64,000 nt of DNA, from contig JANSWZ010000006.1 of the NCBI GenBank assembly GCA_024743215.1, positions 62,001 through 126,000 on the forward strand, written 5' to 3'. Below, one piece after another: positions 1 to 11,275 of the stretch; position 1 is the stretch's first letter; each line of letters begins with the position of its first letter. A program made the translations under genes and the position numbers. The notes below the pieces were generated by a model. It was not told the DNA's origin. It saw only the letters and a program-made list of their open reading frames with translations, and made no database searches. The stretch comes from Alphaproteobacteria bacterium (lineage in GTDB: Bacteria > Pseudomonadota > Alphaproteobacteria > Rhizobiales > GCA-2746425).

Positions 1-2
1 AT

Positions 3-410
3 TATATTGGCGTGATCCCTTCTATGGGAGCGCGGTTTACTGCAGATGAAAATGCATTGACGACATTTGCTTCCGAGTTGAACAAAATCGGCCTCGCTTT
101 CGTTGATCCATCGAACTCCGCTCGCAGCATTGCTGACAAGATTGTACGCCGTGCCTCGACAAACGAGTTGGGACATCTGCCATTTCTCAAGGTGGATGTT
201 GTGCTTGACGGAGAGGCAACACGTGCTTCCATCGAACAGCATCTCATTCAACTTGAGGAATTGTCCAACACCAAGGGCCTTGCTGTAGGCTATGCCCAAC
301 TGCGCCCATCCACAGTGGCAATCCTGACGGATTGGATGCAATTGCTGGAACAACGCGGTGTTACGCTGATCCCCTTGAGCACCGCAATCAATCTATCCAT
401 ACCCAAATAA
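3..410 (+). CDS. Divergent polysaccharide deacetylase family protein, C-terminal part (5' end outside window)
   Basis: The reading frame is open to the left edge, so only the C-terminal ~136 residues are present; the GTG at 12 is internal. Just after the edge comes a short stretch ending in GVIPSMGARFT, which matches the conserved 'NHMGARFT' segment of the YibQ/DUF610 divergent polysaccharide deacetylases, and the rest has the alternating strand/helix pattern of a NodB-like barrel (FLKVDVVLD, VGYAQLRPSTVAIL). Members of this family are usually exported and are thought to act on cell-envelope polysaccharide, but no enzyme activity is generally established. In Hyphomicrobiales the gene commonly lies just upstream of rppH and the atp operon, as here, which supports the call. 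Confidence 0.8.
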   Translation, partial: YIGVIPSMGARFTADENALTTFASELNKIGLAFVDPSNSARSIADKIVRRASTNELGHLPFLKVDVVLDGEATRASIEQHLIQLEELSNTKGLAVGYAQLRPSTVAILTDWMQLLEQRGVTLIPLSTAINLSIPK

Positions 411-446
411 GATTGCCGTAGAAAGCAGATATTGCCTCGCTTCCGG

Positions 447-480
447 TCAGGGGTTACTGCTGATCAGGGGTTACTGCTGA
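447..480 (+). repeat. Perfect 17-bp tandem duplication
   Basis: Two identical adjacent copies of TCAGGGGTTACTGCTGA fill 447-463 and 464-480, in the spacer between the deacetylase stop codon and the start at 505. Seen directly. It probably arose by slippage or a recent duplication. Each copy carries a TGA, so it is unlikely to be coding in the plus frame that contains that triplet. Confidence 0.95.
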
Positions 481-504
481 AAGACGTCGACAGAGGATAT
501 ACTC

Positions 505-1113
505 ATGACATTGGTAACCGACATTCACGAGTTGGAGCAACTGTATGGCGTGCCGTCAGAAGCCTCACTGATCAAGGTCTCAGACCAGATCACCAAAAAC
601 TACCAGTTGCTGATCGAAGCATCACCCTTCATGGTGTTGGCAACAAGTGGTCCGGAAGGGATGGACTGTTCCCCGCGCGGTGATGCAAGACAGGTCGTTT
701 TCATCCAGGATCAAAAAACGTTGTTGCTGCCTGACCGCAGGGGGAACAACAGAATGGATTCCTTGCGCAACATTGTGCGCAATCCCGAAATCGCTCTGTT
801 GTTTCTCATTCCCGGCAGCAACACGACACTTCGCCTTAACGGAACAGCAGCTGTCAGCACAGCGCCGGAACTCACCAGCCAGTATAAAATGCAGGGAAAA
901 GACCCGCGCTCTGTGATCATCGTGACAATACGCGAAATTTACTTTCAGTGCGCCAGAGCTGTCATGAGGGCGGATTTGTGGAACCCTGAGAATTTCAAAC
1001 CCGCAAATACCCTGCCAAGTGCAGGCGATTTGATGCAGGAACTCAAAGATGATTTTGATGGAACCTCGTATGACAAGGAATGGCCCGCCCGTGCAAAAGA
1101 AACAATGTGGTAA
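505..1113 (+). CDS. Pyridoxamine 5'-phosphate oxidase-like FMN-binding protein
   Basis: 202 aa, the usual size for the MSMEG_1061-type FMN-binding split-barrel proteins. Residues ~35-120 give the characteristic pattern: a PFMVLATSG strand, SPRGD (phosphate-binding loop), LLLPDRRGNNRMDSLRNI and a following LLFLIPG strand; the C-terminal part (FQCARAVMRADLW) is typical of this subgroup. Related proteins bind FMN or F420 and are assumed to be oxidoreductases; the substrate is unknown, and it is not the true PdxH of B6 synthesis. It sits between the deacetylase and rppH, 6 nt upstream of the latter, so it is probably co-transcribed with rppH. The ATG at 505 starts just before the conserved fold. 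Confidence 0.82.
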   Translation: MTLVTDIHELEQLYGVPSEASLIKVSDQITKNYQLLIEASPFMVLATSGPEGMDCSPRGDARQVVFIQDQKTLLLPDRRGNNRMDSLRNIVRNPEIALLFLIPGSNTTLRLNGTAAVSTAPELTSQYKMQGKDPRSVIIVTIREIYFQCARAVMRADLWNPENFKPANTLPSAGDLMQELKDDFDGTSYDKEWPARAKETMW

Positions 1114-1119
1114 ACGCTC

Positions 1120-1659
1120 ATGAACAGCCCAGAAAACAACCTTCCCTACCGCCAGAATGTCGGCATCGCCCTGTTCAATAAGTCTGGCAAAGTATGGGTC
1201 GGTCGCAGAGCCGGAATGCCCGAAACTCTGCCCGAAGAAGATGATATGAGTTTCGCCTGGCAAATGCCTCAGGGCGGCATTGATGACGGGGAAGACCCGC
1301 TTCCCGCTGCCATGCGCGAATTGTTCGAAGAAACCGGTGTCAGCAACATAGAACTGCTGGCTGAGGCCCCGGACTGGTTTACCTATGAATTGGCACCCGA
1401 CATCATCAAGAAGGGCTGGCGCAGCAAATTTCGTGGCCAGCGGCAGAAATGGTTCGCGTTCCTGTTTACCGGCGACGAAACAGAAATCAACGTTCTGACA
1501 CCCGGCGGCGGAGCTTTTGAGGCCGAATTTTCGGACTGGCGCTGGGCCAATTTGGAGGAAACGCCGGACCTGATCGTCCCGTTCAAACGAGAAGTCTATG
1601 AACAGGTCGTAGATGCGTTCAGTGGAATCTCTGATAATCTGAAACTGGACGCTTGTTGA
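1120..1659 (+). CDS. rppH: RNA pyrophosphohydrolase (Nudix)
   Basis: 179 aa. The Nudix box GX5EX7REUXEEXGU is complete at about residues 52-74 (GGIDDGEDPLPAAMRELFEETG), preceded by the family-typical start LPYRQNVGIALFNKSGKVWVG-type sequence and followed by the LAPDIIKKGWRSKFRGQRQKW block that distinguishes RppH/IalA from other Nudix proteins. RppH removes pyrophosphate from the 5' end of transcripts in the cytosol and so starts 5'-end-dependent mRNA decay; in Bartonella the orthologue was named invasion-associated protein A. It begins 6 nt after the preceding stop and ends at a strong hairpin shared with the convergent atp operon. Confidence 0.93.
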   Translation: MNSPENNLPYRQNVGIALFNKSGKVWVGRRAGMPETLPEEDDMSFAWQMPQGGIDDGEDPLPAAMRELFEETGVSNIELLAEAPDWFTYELAPDIIKKGWRSKFRGQRQKWFAFLFTGDETEINVLTPGGGAFEAEFSDWRWANLEETPDLIVPFKREVYEQVVDAFSGISDNLKLDAC

Positions 1660-1667
1660 GACATAAA

Positions 1668-1695
1668 AAAAGCCCGGCGATTGAGCCGGGCTTTT
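1668..1695. terminator. Bidirectional intrinsic terminator between rppH and atpC
   Basis: Perfect inverted repeat AAAAGCCCGGC (1668-1678), loop GATTGA (1679-1684), GCCGGGCTTTT (1685-1695). The GC stem is flanked by an A-run on the left and a T-run on the right, so it can end transcription in both directions between the convergent rppH and atpHAGDC units. Confidence 0.93.
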
Positions 1696-1717
1696 CTGAA
1701 AATTCAGATATGTGACG

Positions 1718-2119
1718 TCAGAGCGAAAGCGACTGTTTCACATATTCAAGATCGGACAAACGCAAACTGGCGATGTCTTTGGCATCGCCTTCAGCTGCAT
1801 CAACTTCTGCCTGAGCATTCTTCAATCGTGCCGCCAGCGTTTCGCTGTCCAGCTCACTGGCCAACATGGCGACTTCTGCCAAGAGGCTCAGACCATTATC
1901 ATTGATGTCAGCGAACCCGCCATCAACGAAAATTGTATCTTCGCCGCCCTCGGCGCGTTTGACCAGAACCAGACCTGGCTTGACGGTTGTCATGGTCGGA
2001 GCGTGATCCTTCATGACGGTCATTTGACCGTCAGATGCCGGAATTACAACTTCAACCACGTCTTCCGACAACACCAGACGTTCTGGTGATACCAGTTCAA
2101 ACGGAAAGGATTCGGCCAT
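1718..2119 (-). CDS. atpC: F1Fo ATP synthase subunit epsilon
   Basis: 133 aa; last gene of the F1 operon. The N-terminal beta-sandwich is recognisable (FELVSPERLVLSEDVVEVVIPASDGQMTV split over residues ~5-35, then GLVLV and IFVDGGFADI), followed by a helical tail with coiled character (ASELDSETLAARLKNAQAEV). Epsilon forms part of the central stalk and inhibits ATP hydrolysis. It lies 36 nt downstream of atpD on the same strand and ends at the bidirectional terminator. Confidence 0.95.
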   Translation of the reverse strand: MAESFPFELVSPERLVLSEDVVEVVIPASDGQMTVMKDHAPTMTTVKPGLVLVKRAEGGEDTIFVDGGFADINDNGLSLLAEVAMLASELDSETLAARLKNAQAEVDAAEGDAKDIASLRLSDLEYVKQSLSL

Positions 2120-2155
2120 TGGACTGCCTCTTTCAATACTGCGACTGCCTGCCTG

Positions 2156-4488
<2,333 letters not shown>

Positions 4489-4533
4489 GTTTGTCTACTT
4501 CTTCCTGAATGAGCCAGCGCTACCGTCACCAAT

Positions 4534-4560
4534 GCGTTTTGCAGTCTGTCTGCAAAACGC
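4534..4560 (-). other. Perfect 10-bp hairpin in the atpA-atpG spacer
   Basis: GCGTTTTGCA (4534-4543), 7-nt loop, TGCAAAACGC (4551-4560); no T-run follows on the transcribed strand, so it is more likely an mRNA processing or stability element than a terminator. Inverted repeat seen directly; role inferred. Confidence 0.7.
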
Positions 4561-4594
4561 CAATCAGCGGGACAGCCCCGTCCAACAACCAGCC

Positions 4595-6124
4595 TTACGC
4601 GAAATTCTTCGCGTAAGCATCGATGATTGATGTCAGCTTTGTCTTGATATCATCCGTCAGAGCTTTTTCTGTCCGGATTGCATCCAGCAATTCTGCATTT
4701 TCGTTGCGCAGAAGTGTCAGGAGACCATCTTCGAAAGGCCGAACTTCATTGACGTTGATCTTGTCCAGATAACCGTTCACACCAGCAAAAATAACTGCAA
4801 CCTGTTCTTCCGTTTTAAGCGGAGAGAATTGTGGTTGTTTCAGCAATTCCACCAATCGCGCACCGCGGTTGAGGAGCTGTTGAGTGGACGCATCAAGATC
4901 AGATCCGAACTGAGCAAACGCTGCCATCTCACGATACTGGGCCAATTCACCCTTAATCGTACCGGCAACCTGCTTCATGGCTTTGATCTGAGCTGCTGAT
5001 CCCACACGAGACACAGACAGACCCACATTCACAGCCGGGCGAATACCCTGGAAGAACAGATCAGTCTCAAGAAAGATCTGCCCATCTGTAATGGAAATCA
5101 CGTTTGTCGGAATATAAGCCGACACGTCATTCGCCTGGGTTTCAATAACCGGAAGCGCAGTCAGTGAGCCGGAACCATTGTCTTCATTCAGCTTCGCTGA
5201 GCGCTCAAGAAGGCGAGAGTGAAGGTAGAAAACATCGCCAGGATAGGCTTCACGCCCTGGTGGGCGGCGCAGAAGCAATGACATCTGGCGATAAGCAACA
5301 GCCTGTTTAGACAGATCATCATAGCCGATAAGTGCGTGCATACCATTGTCGCGGAAATACTCACCCATCGCACAACCGGCAAATGGCGCCAGGAACTGCA
5401 AAGGTGCAGGGTCAGAGGCCGTCGCTGCAACAATAATGGAATATTCAAGCGCGCCGCGCTCTTCCAGAACTTTCACGAATTGGGCAACTGTCGAACGTTT
5501 CTGGCCAACGGCCACATAAACGCAATACAGTTTTTCGTTCTCATCGCCGCTTTCATGCAGCGATTTCTGATTGAGGATGGTATCCAGCAGAATAGCTGTC
5601 TTGCCGGTCTGACGGTCACCAATCACCAATTCACGCTGACCACGACCAACCGGGATCATCGCATCAATTGCCTTGAGACCGGTCGACATCGGCTCATGAA
5701 CCGATTTGCGCGGAATAATACCGGGTGCCTTGACGTCTACCAAGCGGCGCTCACTGCTCTCGATCGGGCCTTTGCCATCCAGCGGATTGCCAAGCGGATC
5801 AACAACGCGACCAAGCAGACCTTTGCCCACAGGCACGTCCACGATTGCGCCGGTACGCTTAACCGTATCGCCTTCTTTAATGTCACGATCAGACCCGAAG
5901 ATCACGATACCGACATTGTCAGTTTCAAGGTTCAGCGCCATGCCACGGATGTTACCGGGGAATTCCACCATTTCACCGGCCTGGACATTGTCCAACCCGT
6001 AAACGCGAGCGATACCATCACCCACAGACAGAACCTGGCCGACTTCAGAAACTTCAGCTTCAGCGCCGAAATTCTTGATCTGCTCCTTGAGGATTGCGGA
6101 AATCTCCGCGGCCCGAATGTCCAT
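4595..6124 (-). CDS. atpA: F1Fo ATP synthase subunit alpha
   Basis: 509 aa, normal length. Non-catalytic nucleotide-binding subunit of F1. Walker A GDRQTGKT near residue 170, the RELVIG strand before it, and the alpha/beta signature region [17 protein letters not shown] are intact; the N-terminus [16 protein letters not shown] is the alphaproteobacterial type. The start overlaps the atpH stop by one base (TGATG at 6122-6126), indicating translational coupling of the two. Confidence 0.98.
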   Translation of the reverse strand: MDIRAAEISAILKEQIKNFGAEAEVSEVGQVLSVGDGIARVYGLDNVQAGEMVEFPGNIRGMALNLETDNVGIVIFGSDRDIKEGDTVKRTGAIVDVPVGKGLLGRVVDPLGNPLDGKGPIESSERRLVDVKAPGIIPRKSVHEPMSTGLKAIDAMIPVGRGQRELVIGDRQTGKTAILLDTILNQKSLHESGDENEKLYCVYVAVGQKRSTVAQFVKVLEERGALEYSIIVAATASDPAPLQFLAPFAGCAMGEYFRDNGMHALIGYDDLSKQAVAYRQMSLLLRRPPGREAYPGDVFYLHSRLLERSAKLNEDNGSGSLTALPVIETQANDVSAYIPTNVISITDGQIFLETDLFFQGIRPAVNVGLSVSRVGSAAQIKAMKQVAGTIKGELAQYREMAAFAQFGSDLDASTQQLLNRGARLVELLKQPQFSPLKTEEQVAVIFAGVNGYLDKINVNEVRPFEDGLLTLLRNENAELLDAIRTEKALTDDIKTKLTSIIDAYAKNFA

Positions 6125-6714
6125 CAGCCAACCTCTTTCAATGCAATTTTAAGGGAATTAAGTTTGGTACGCAGAGACGTGTCGATCATTTTGGAACCAA
6201 CTTTTACGGTCAGCCCTCCCAAAATCGATGGGTCCACGCGCACATTCAGTGCGACGTCCTTGCCAAGACTTTTCTTCAAAGCCTTTTTCAGATCGTCAAG
6301 ATGAGTTTTATCCAGTGTCTGGGCAGCAACAACGTCTGCTGAGACTTCGCCACGATGGGCCGCAGCCATTCCATGAAACGCGGAGATCATGCCGGGTACA
6401 GCAAACAGTCGGCGATTTTTGGCAGCTATCTTGATCAGGTTTGCGGCGGATCCTGAAAACCCTGCCTTGTCAAAAACCTGCCCCAGAGCTGCCAATTGTT
6501 CGTCAGCTGAAAACACCGGGCTTTTGACCAGTCGCTTCAAATCGTCGCTACTTGCCAGCATTTTCGAAAAATCGCTCAGGTCCGCCTCAATCTTATCGAG
6601 GGACTTTTCCTCAAGACCGAGTTCAAACAGCGCAGTCGCATAGCGGTTCGCAACACCCGACGAAACGGTGGTTGCTTGCGCACCAGAATTTTCTTGAGAA
6701 ACAGTCTCAGTCAC
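6124..6714 (-). CDS. atpH: F1Fo ATP synthase subunit delta
   Basis: 196 aa. First gene of the F1 operon; delta (OSCP) joins the peripheral stalk to the F1 head. Conserved features are [15 protein letters not shown] near residue 22, the [17 protein letters not shown] segment in the middle and the C-terminal [19 protein letters not shown] signature. There is a Ser/Thr/Gln-rich N-terminal extension of ~20 residues, common in Rhizobiales. The Fo genes are not in this window, as expected for alphaproteobacteria, where they lie elsewhere. Confidence 0.95.
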   Translation of the reverse strand: MTETVSQENSGAQATTVSSGVANRYATALFELGLEEKSLDKIEADLSDFSKMLASSDDLKRLVKSPVFSADEQLAALGQVFDKAGFSGSAANLIKIAAKNRRLFAVPGMISAFHGMAAAHRGEVSADVVAAQTLDKTHLDDLKKALKKSLGKDVALNVRVDPSILGGLTVKVGSKMIDTSLRTKLNSLKIALKEVG

Positions 6715-6911
6715 CTTTGCCCCGTCTCCTTCGGATCAACAATCTTTCCTACCACCCGCCAAAACGAGTTTCCGGCATTTAATTCTGTTTAAATTCAACA
6801 CCTTGGATTTAGGTGCCGCAGTCTTCACAAAACTATAACCGGTGAAATCGCGCTTGACCTATCATATGGTTTGGCGCGGTGCAATATGGCTGTTACGCGT
6901 TTTGTCCATCA
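6715..6911. other. Spacer upstream of atpH; probable atp promoter region
   Basis: About 200 nt between the atpH start and the end of the next minus-strand gene. It is likely to hold the atp operon promoter, but I see no convincing -35/-10 pair on the minus strand and no gene. Confidence 0.4.
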
Positions 6912-7268
6912 TTACACAGCCAAAGCGGCCGGAAGTGCCGCCAGACCAAGGCCCAGTTCAAACAGAATGGAGCCAAAATTGAACTTTGTGCGCCCGTTAT
7001 CCAGCACAATGGAAACACCGCGACCAAACCCTGTGAACAGCCATCCCAGCGCCAGCGCCCAATAAGCTGCAGATGATGGAGCAAAAAGGCACAGCAGACC
7101 TACGCCCAGATAGAAACCTGCAAGCGTGCCGCGCCCTTCAGCCAAAGCCTCCGGCCGCTCGGCCTTCGTCTGGAGATGGATCAGCCCGAGCGAGTAGCGT
7201 GGTGCAATCAGGCAGATAAGGCCAAAGCCCACGGTAATAATGGCAGACAAAGTGGCAAGATAAATCAT
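6912..7268 (-). CDS. Small four-helix membrane protein, DUF4345-like
   Basis: 118 aa with about four hydrophobic segments: near the N-terminus (LATLSAIITVGFGLICLI), residues ~45-65 (GTLAGFYLGVGLLCLFAP), ~68-85 (AYWALALGWLFTGFGRG) and the C-terminus (LGLGLAALPAALAV). The pattern resembles the DUF4345 / 'AGROH133_08824' family found next to priA in Hyphomicrobiales; function unknown. I chose the ATG at 7268 because an AAGG lies 12 nt upstream and hydrophobic sequence begins at once; the open frame continues upstream to 7334. Confidence 0.65.
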   Translation of the reverse strand: MIYLATLSAIITVGFGLICLIAPRYSLGLIHLQTKAERPEALAEGRGTLAGFYLGVGLLCLFAPSSAAYWALALGWLFTGFGRGVSIVLDNGRTKFNFGSILFELGLGLAALPAALAV

Positions 7269-7357
7269 GAAATGCGCCTTATTGTTCTTTCGTCTTACGC
7301 AGGCGTCTGCAATTCGGTTTTGTCCCAATAACACCCGATAGGCTTACACAATCAGCG

Positions 7358-9583
7358 TCAGAAAAAACTCACAGGATCTATATCCACCGACACGCGCACA
7401 CTGCCGCGAGCCTTTGGGGCCGCGTTCAACCATTCACGGAGATAGCGCGATAAATCAAAATTTCGCGGCGCCCGTGCCAACAGGCGAAACCGGTGCCGCC
7501 CTCGTACAAGGGCCATGGGCGCTTCAGCTGGACCCAATACGCGCACACCTTCAGCCCTGGGCGACGCTCGCGACAGGGCCGCCGCATGCGTCGCGGCGGC
7601 GGCCTTGTCTTCGCCAGACACAATAAGCCCGGCCAAACGGCCAAAAGGCGGCAAGCCCCCGGCCTTTCTCTCAGCCAGTTCGCGTTCATAAAACAAATGC
7701 GGCTCGCCTTTGACCAACGCATCAATCACCGGATGGTCAGGTTGGTAGGATTGAATGAGCCCCGCACTCTTGCCACCCGACCGGCCTGCCCGGCCGGTTA
7801 CTTGGGCCAACAACTGAAAACAGCGTTCCGCAGCACGTGGATCGCCCTGCCCCAAAGCCAGGTCAGCATCCAGTACCCCCACCAGCCGCATCAACGGAAA
7901 ATGGTGACCCTTGGCAACAAGCTGAGTGCCGACCACGATGTCCACATCACCTTTGGCAACAGATTCCAGCTCCAGCTTCATGCGCCGCACACCGCCCATC
8001 ATATCCGATGACAGCATCAAGGTGCGCGCGTCAGGAAACAACGCCTCAACCTCTTCTGCAATTCGCTCAACACCCGGGCCGCAAGGCACCAGACTGTCCG
8101 TGCTGTTGCATTCCGGACAGGCATCCGGCTTTTTCTGTGTATGGCCGCAATGATGGCAGGAAAGCGTTCCACGAAAACGATGTTCCACCAACCAGGCAGA
8201 ACAACTCTCGCACTGAAAGCGATGGCCGCATGTCCGGCACAGGGTCAATGGTGCATAGCCGCGCCGATTCAAAAACAGCAGGCTTTGCTGCCCTGCAGCC
8301 AGCGTGTCACGCAAAGCGGCAACCAGCTCTGGCGCGAGCCAATGGCCACGCTCCGGCCCGTCTACACGCATATCTATGGTCGATAAATCGGGCAGTTCGG
8401 CGGCTGCGTAGCGCTCGTTCAATTTGATATGCTGATAACGACCTGACTGTGCATTGTTAAGCGTTTCCACCGATGGCGTGGCCGACGACAGGATGACAGG
8501 AAATCCCGCCCGGTGCGCACGTACCACCGCCATGTCGCGGGCGTGATAGATTGCACCTTCTTCCTGTTTATAAGCCGGCTCATGTTCTTCATCGACAACA
8601 ATCAGGCCAAGCTCACGAAACGGCAGAAACAATCCGGACCGCGCTCCGGCGACGGCACGCAACGTGCCATCTGCAACACCGCGCCAGACCTGTGCACGCT
8701 GTTTGGGCGACACATCGGAATGCCACTCCGCCGGACGCGCGCCAAACCGATCTGTAAACCGGTCGAGAAAACTGGTCGTGAGAGAAATTTCCGGAAGCAG
8801 CAACAGCACCTGCTTGCCACGGTCCAGCACCCGGGCCACGGCTTCAAAATACACCTCGGTTTTCCCGGACCCGGTGATTCCCTCCAACAGAGAAGGCCGA
8901 AACCCGCCTTCATCGACCGATGTAACCAATTGGTCAGCAGCCTGCTGTTGGGTTTCACTGAGTTCCGGCACGCCATAGGCTGTATCCGGCGCCAGCAATG
9001 TATGTTGGGGGGGCAGTAGAACCCTTTCCACTGCGCCGAGTTTTTCCAGGCCCATGACAACGCTGGTGCCAACACCAGCCGCTTCTGCCAGCCCCTTTTT
9101 GGTCCACGCAAACCCTTCCTGGAGTTGATCCAGGACACGCTGACGCGCTGGCGTCAGCCGCTCTGGAACAATCGAGCCTAGTCGAAATCCCGGGATTGGC
9201 TTTGGTGGCTCCAATGCTGCAGGCGAACGCAGAACCATGCGCAGCACCATGCCCAATGGGGCCAGTGTGTAGGTCGATAACCAGGCAATAAAATCCAGCA
9301 GATCATCCTGCAATGGCGCTACATCATGAACGGAAAGAACCGATTTCAATCTGGTTGAGGGCACATCAGCCTGCTCAGAACTGGCCGGCCAGACAACGCC
9401 GGTAACTTCACGCGGCCCCAACGGCACCACAACCAGAGCCCCTGGTCGCACGTTCATGCCTTCCGGCACCTTGTAGCTGTAAGGCCGATCCACAGCCACT
9501 GGCACCAGAACGTCAACGACGGCTTGACTGCTGCCAGAAAGGCCCAGTTGTTGCTGTTCTTGTTGGCGCATTTTGTTGTTCAT
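7358..9583 (-). CDS. priA: Primosomal protein N' (replication restart helicase PriA)
   Basis: 741 aa. Recognises stalled forks and reloads the replicative helicase. N-terminal DNA-binding domain (VDVLVPVAVDRPYSYKVPEG), Walker A ITGSGKTEV near residue 238, Walker B IVVDEEHE, and the zinc-binding insertion with paired cysteines (CRTCGHRFQCESC and CHHCGHTQKKPDACPEC) are all present, then helicase motifs V/VI (GTQLVAKGHHFP, QVTGRAGRSGG). Full length. A Gln-rich start (RQQEQQQLG) precedes the fold, so a slightly later start cannot be excluded. Confidence 0.97.
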   Translation of the reverse strand: MNNKMRQQEQQQLGLSGSSQAVVDVLVPVAVDRPYSYKVPEGMNVRPGALVVVPLGPREVTGVVWPASSEQADVPSTRLKSVLSVHDVAPLQDDLLDFIAWLSTYTLAPLGMVLRMVLRSPAALEPPKPIPGFRLGSIVPERLTPARQRVLDQLQEGFAWTKKGLAEAAGVGTSVVMGLEKLGAVERVLLPPQHTLLAPDTAYGVPELSETQQQAADQLVTSVDEGGFRPSLLEGITGSGKTEVYFEAVARVLDRGKQVLLLLPEISLTTSFLDRFTDRFGARPAEWHSDVSPKQRAQVWRGVADGTLRAVAGARSGLFLPFRELGLIVVDEEHEPAYKQEEGAIYHARDMAVVRAHRAGFPVILSSATPSVETLNNAQSGRYQHIKLNERYAAAELPDLSTIDMRVDGPERGHWLAPELVAALRDTLAAGQQSLLFLNRRGYAPLTLCRTCGHRFQCESCSAWLVEHRFRGTLSCHHCGHTQKKPDACPECNSTDSLVPCGPGVERIAEEVEALFPDARTLMLSSDMMGGVRRMKLELESVAKGDVDIVVGTQLVAKGHHFPLMRLVGVLDADLALGQGDPRAAERCFQLLAQVTGRAGRSGGKSAGLIQSYQPDHPVIDALVKGEPHLFYERELAERKAGGLPPFGRLAGLIVSGEDKAAAATHAAALSRASPRAEGVRVLGPAEAPMALVRGRHRFRLLARAPRNFDLSRYLREWLNAAPKARGSVRVSVDIDPVSFF

Positions 9584-9722
9584 ATATTTGTCTTAACCGA
9601 TTCGAGCCTCACCTGACGCCAAAGCGGGATAATTTCAACAAAACTTTCGTGGCGTCTGTCCGCAGAATGTGCGATTGAACGGCAAGCAATGAATACATTT
9701 GTAAGAAGATGAGGATGACCCC

Positions 9723-10376
9723 ATGAAGTTTTTTGTCGACACGGCAGATATCACAGAGATTGCCGAGATGAATGATACCGGTCTGCTGGATGGGGTCACC
9801 ACAAACCCATCCCTGATCATGAAATCCGGTCGTGATATCATGGAAGTGACCAAGGAAATCTGCGATCTGGTCGAAGGACCTGTATCGGCAGAGGTCACTG
9901 CAACAGAATATGCTGAAATGATGAAGGAAGCAGCGGTTCTGGCAAAAATCGCAGATAATATCTGCATCAAATTGCCATTGACCATGGACGGATTGAAAGC
10001 CTGCAAGGCGCTTACGTCAGATGGTCACAAAACCAATGTCACCCTGTGTTTCTCGGCCAATCAGGCGCTTCTGGCCGCCAAGGCTGGAGCAACCTTCGTG
10101 TCTCCTTTCATCGGTCGTCTGGATGATATGGCCGTCGATGGCATGGATCTGATTGCCGATATCCGCATTATCTATGACAATTATGATTTCCAGACAGAAA
10201 TTCTGGCAGCGTCCATTCGTACCGTTGATCATGTCAAACAGGCAGCCCTTATTGGCGCTGATGTTGTCACGGCACCACCTGCAACGCTGAAAGCGCTGGT
10301 CAAACACCCACTGACCGATAAGGGCCTTGCTGCCTTTTTGGCCGATTGGGCAAAAACCGGTCAGTCAATCACCTGA
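9723..10376 (+). CDS. fsa: Transaldolase-like fructose-6-phosphate aldolase
   Basis: 217 aa, the size of the short TalC/Fsa group. [13 protein letters not shown] at the start, GVTTNPSLI, the Schiff-base lysine in NICIKLPLT (near residue 86), [29 protein letters not shown] split in two conserved blocks, and the C-terminal [15 protein letters not shown] are all typical. It is cytosolic and acts in the non-oxidative pentose phosphate/aldol interconversion of sugar phosphates; whether it is a transaldolase or a fructose-6-phosphate aldolase cannot be told from sequence. GATGAGGATGACCCC before the ATG gives a plausible ribosome site. Confidence 0.93.
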   Translation: MKFFVDTADITEIAEMNDTGLLDGVTTNPSLIMKSGRDIMEVTKEICDLVEGPVSAEVTATEYAEMMKEAAVLAKIADNICIKLPLTMDGLKACKALTSDGHKTNVTLCFSANQALLAAKAGATFVSPFIGRLDDMAVDGMDLIADIRIIYDNYDFQTEILAASIRTVDHVKQAALIGADVVTAPPATLKALVKHPLTDKGLAAFLADWAKTGQSIT

Positions 10377-10391
10377 TTGTTCAAAGATTTC

Positions 10392-10420
10392 CAGGCGGCG
10401 GCCCCATGGGCAGCCGCCTG
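10392..10420. terminator. GC-rich hairpin between convergent fsa and yggS
   Basis: CAGGCGGC (10392-10399), 13-nt loop, GCCGCCTG (10413-10420). No clear T-run follows on either strand, so termination would be weak; the position between convergent genes supports the role. Confidence 0.45.
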
Positions 10421-10448
10421 TTACAGACGTTTGCTGCAAGGCAACTGA

Positions 10449-11150
10449 CTATGGGGTTGCACGCGACCCAAGGATTGCACTGCCGACGCGCACATGCGTC
10501 GCACCCAACATGATCGCCGTGTCGTAATCGCTGCTCATACCCATCGACAAATTGGCAAGGCCAGCTTCTTCGGCCAACTGACGCAGCAAGGCAAAATGCG
10601 GAGCTGCAACCTGATCTGCAGGCGGAATGCACATAAGTCCGTCCACCCTCAGTCCAATCTCATCCCGACAGGTTTTGACGAAATCCACCGCATCCGCCAC
10701 TGAAACGCCAGCCTTTTGCGGCTCATCCCCTGTATTCACCTGAACGTAGTATCGGCGCTCAAGGCCAAGCTTCTCCTCAGCCTTTTTCAAGGCACGGGCA
10801 ATTTTTGGGCGATCCACCGTTTCAATGACATCAAACAAGGCCACGGCATCTTCCGCCTTGTTGGATTGCAAAGGCCCGATCAGATGCAGTTCGATATCCG
10901 GGTAACGCTCCTTCAACAAAGGCCACTTTCCCTGAGCTTCCTGCACCCGGTTTTCACCAAAAAGGCGTTGACCCTCGGCAAATAATGGCCCCAACGCCTC
11001 CGCCGCGAACGTTTTGGTAACAGTCACCAGATGCACGGAGCCAGCATCGCGCTCGTAGCGCAGCACCGCTTCAGCAATATCGTCGCGCACAGCAGCAAGT
11101 CGGTCGATCGTGTGGTTTGAATTTGGAGTTGGAGAGGGGGTCCACGCCAT
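10449..11150 (-). CDS. PLP-homeostasis protein, YggS/PLPBP family
   Basis: 233 aa from the ATG at 11150. Single-domain alanine-racemase-like barrel that binds pyridoxal phosphate and buffers it. VHLVTVTKTFAAEAL carries the PLP lysine near residue 44; LFGENRVQEAQGKW, LHLIGPLQSNKAEDAV, YVQVNTGDEPQKAGV and the C-terminal LSMGMSSDYDTAIMLGATHVRVGSA-type segment are all conserved. The frame is open up to 11216, but the extra 22 residues are not family-like, so the later ATG is preferred. Divergently arranged to leuS. Confidence 0.92.
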   Translation of the reverse strand: MAWTPSPTPNSNHTIDRLAAVRDDIAEAVLRYERDAGSVHLVTVTKTFAAEALGPLFAEGQRLFGENRVQEAQGKWPLLKERYPDIELHLIGPLQSNKAEDAVALFDVIETVDRPKIARALKKAEEKLGLERRYYVQVNTGDEPQKAGVSVADAVDFVKTCRDEIGLRVDGLMCIPPADQVAAPHFALLRQLAEEAGLANLSMGMSSDYDTAIMLGATHVRVGSAILGSRATP

Positions 11151-11275
11151 GAATCGGTCCTGTATAGTGATGAAAACTCTGTTCGATCTCTTATTGCAGT
11201 TGACCGGCGCTGTCATTTCTGGTGTTTGTCTCGCCGAGATTTCAAAGCAAATTCCAAAATTTTGAGCGCAGAAAC

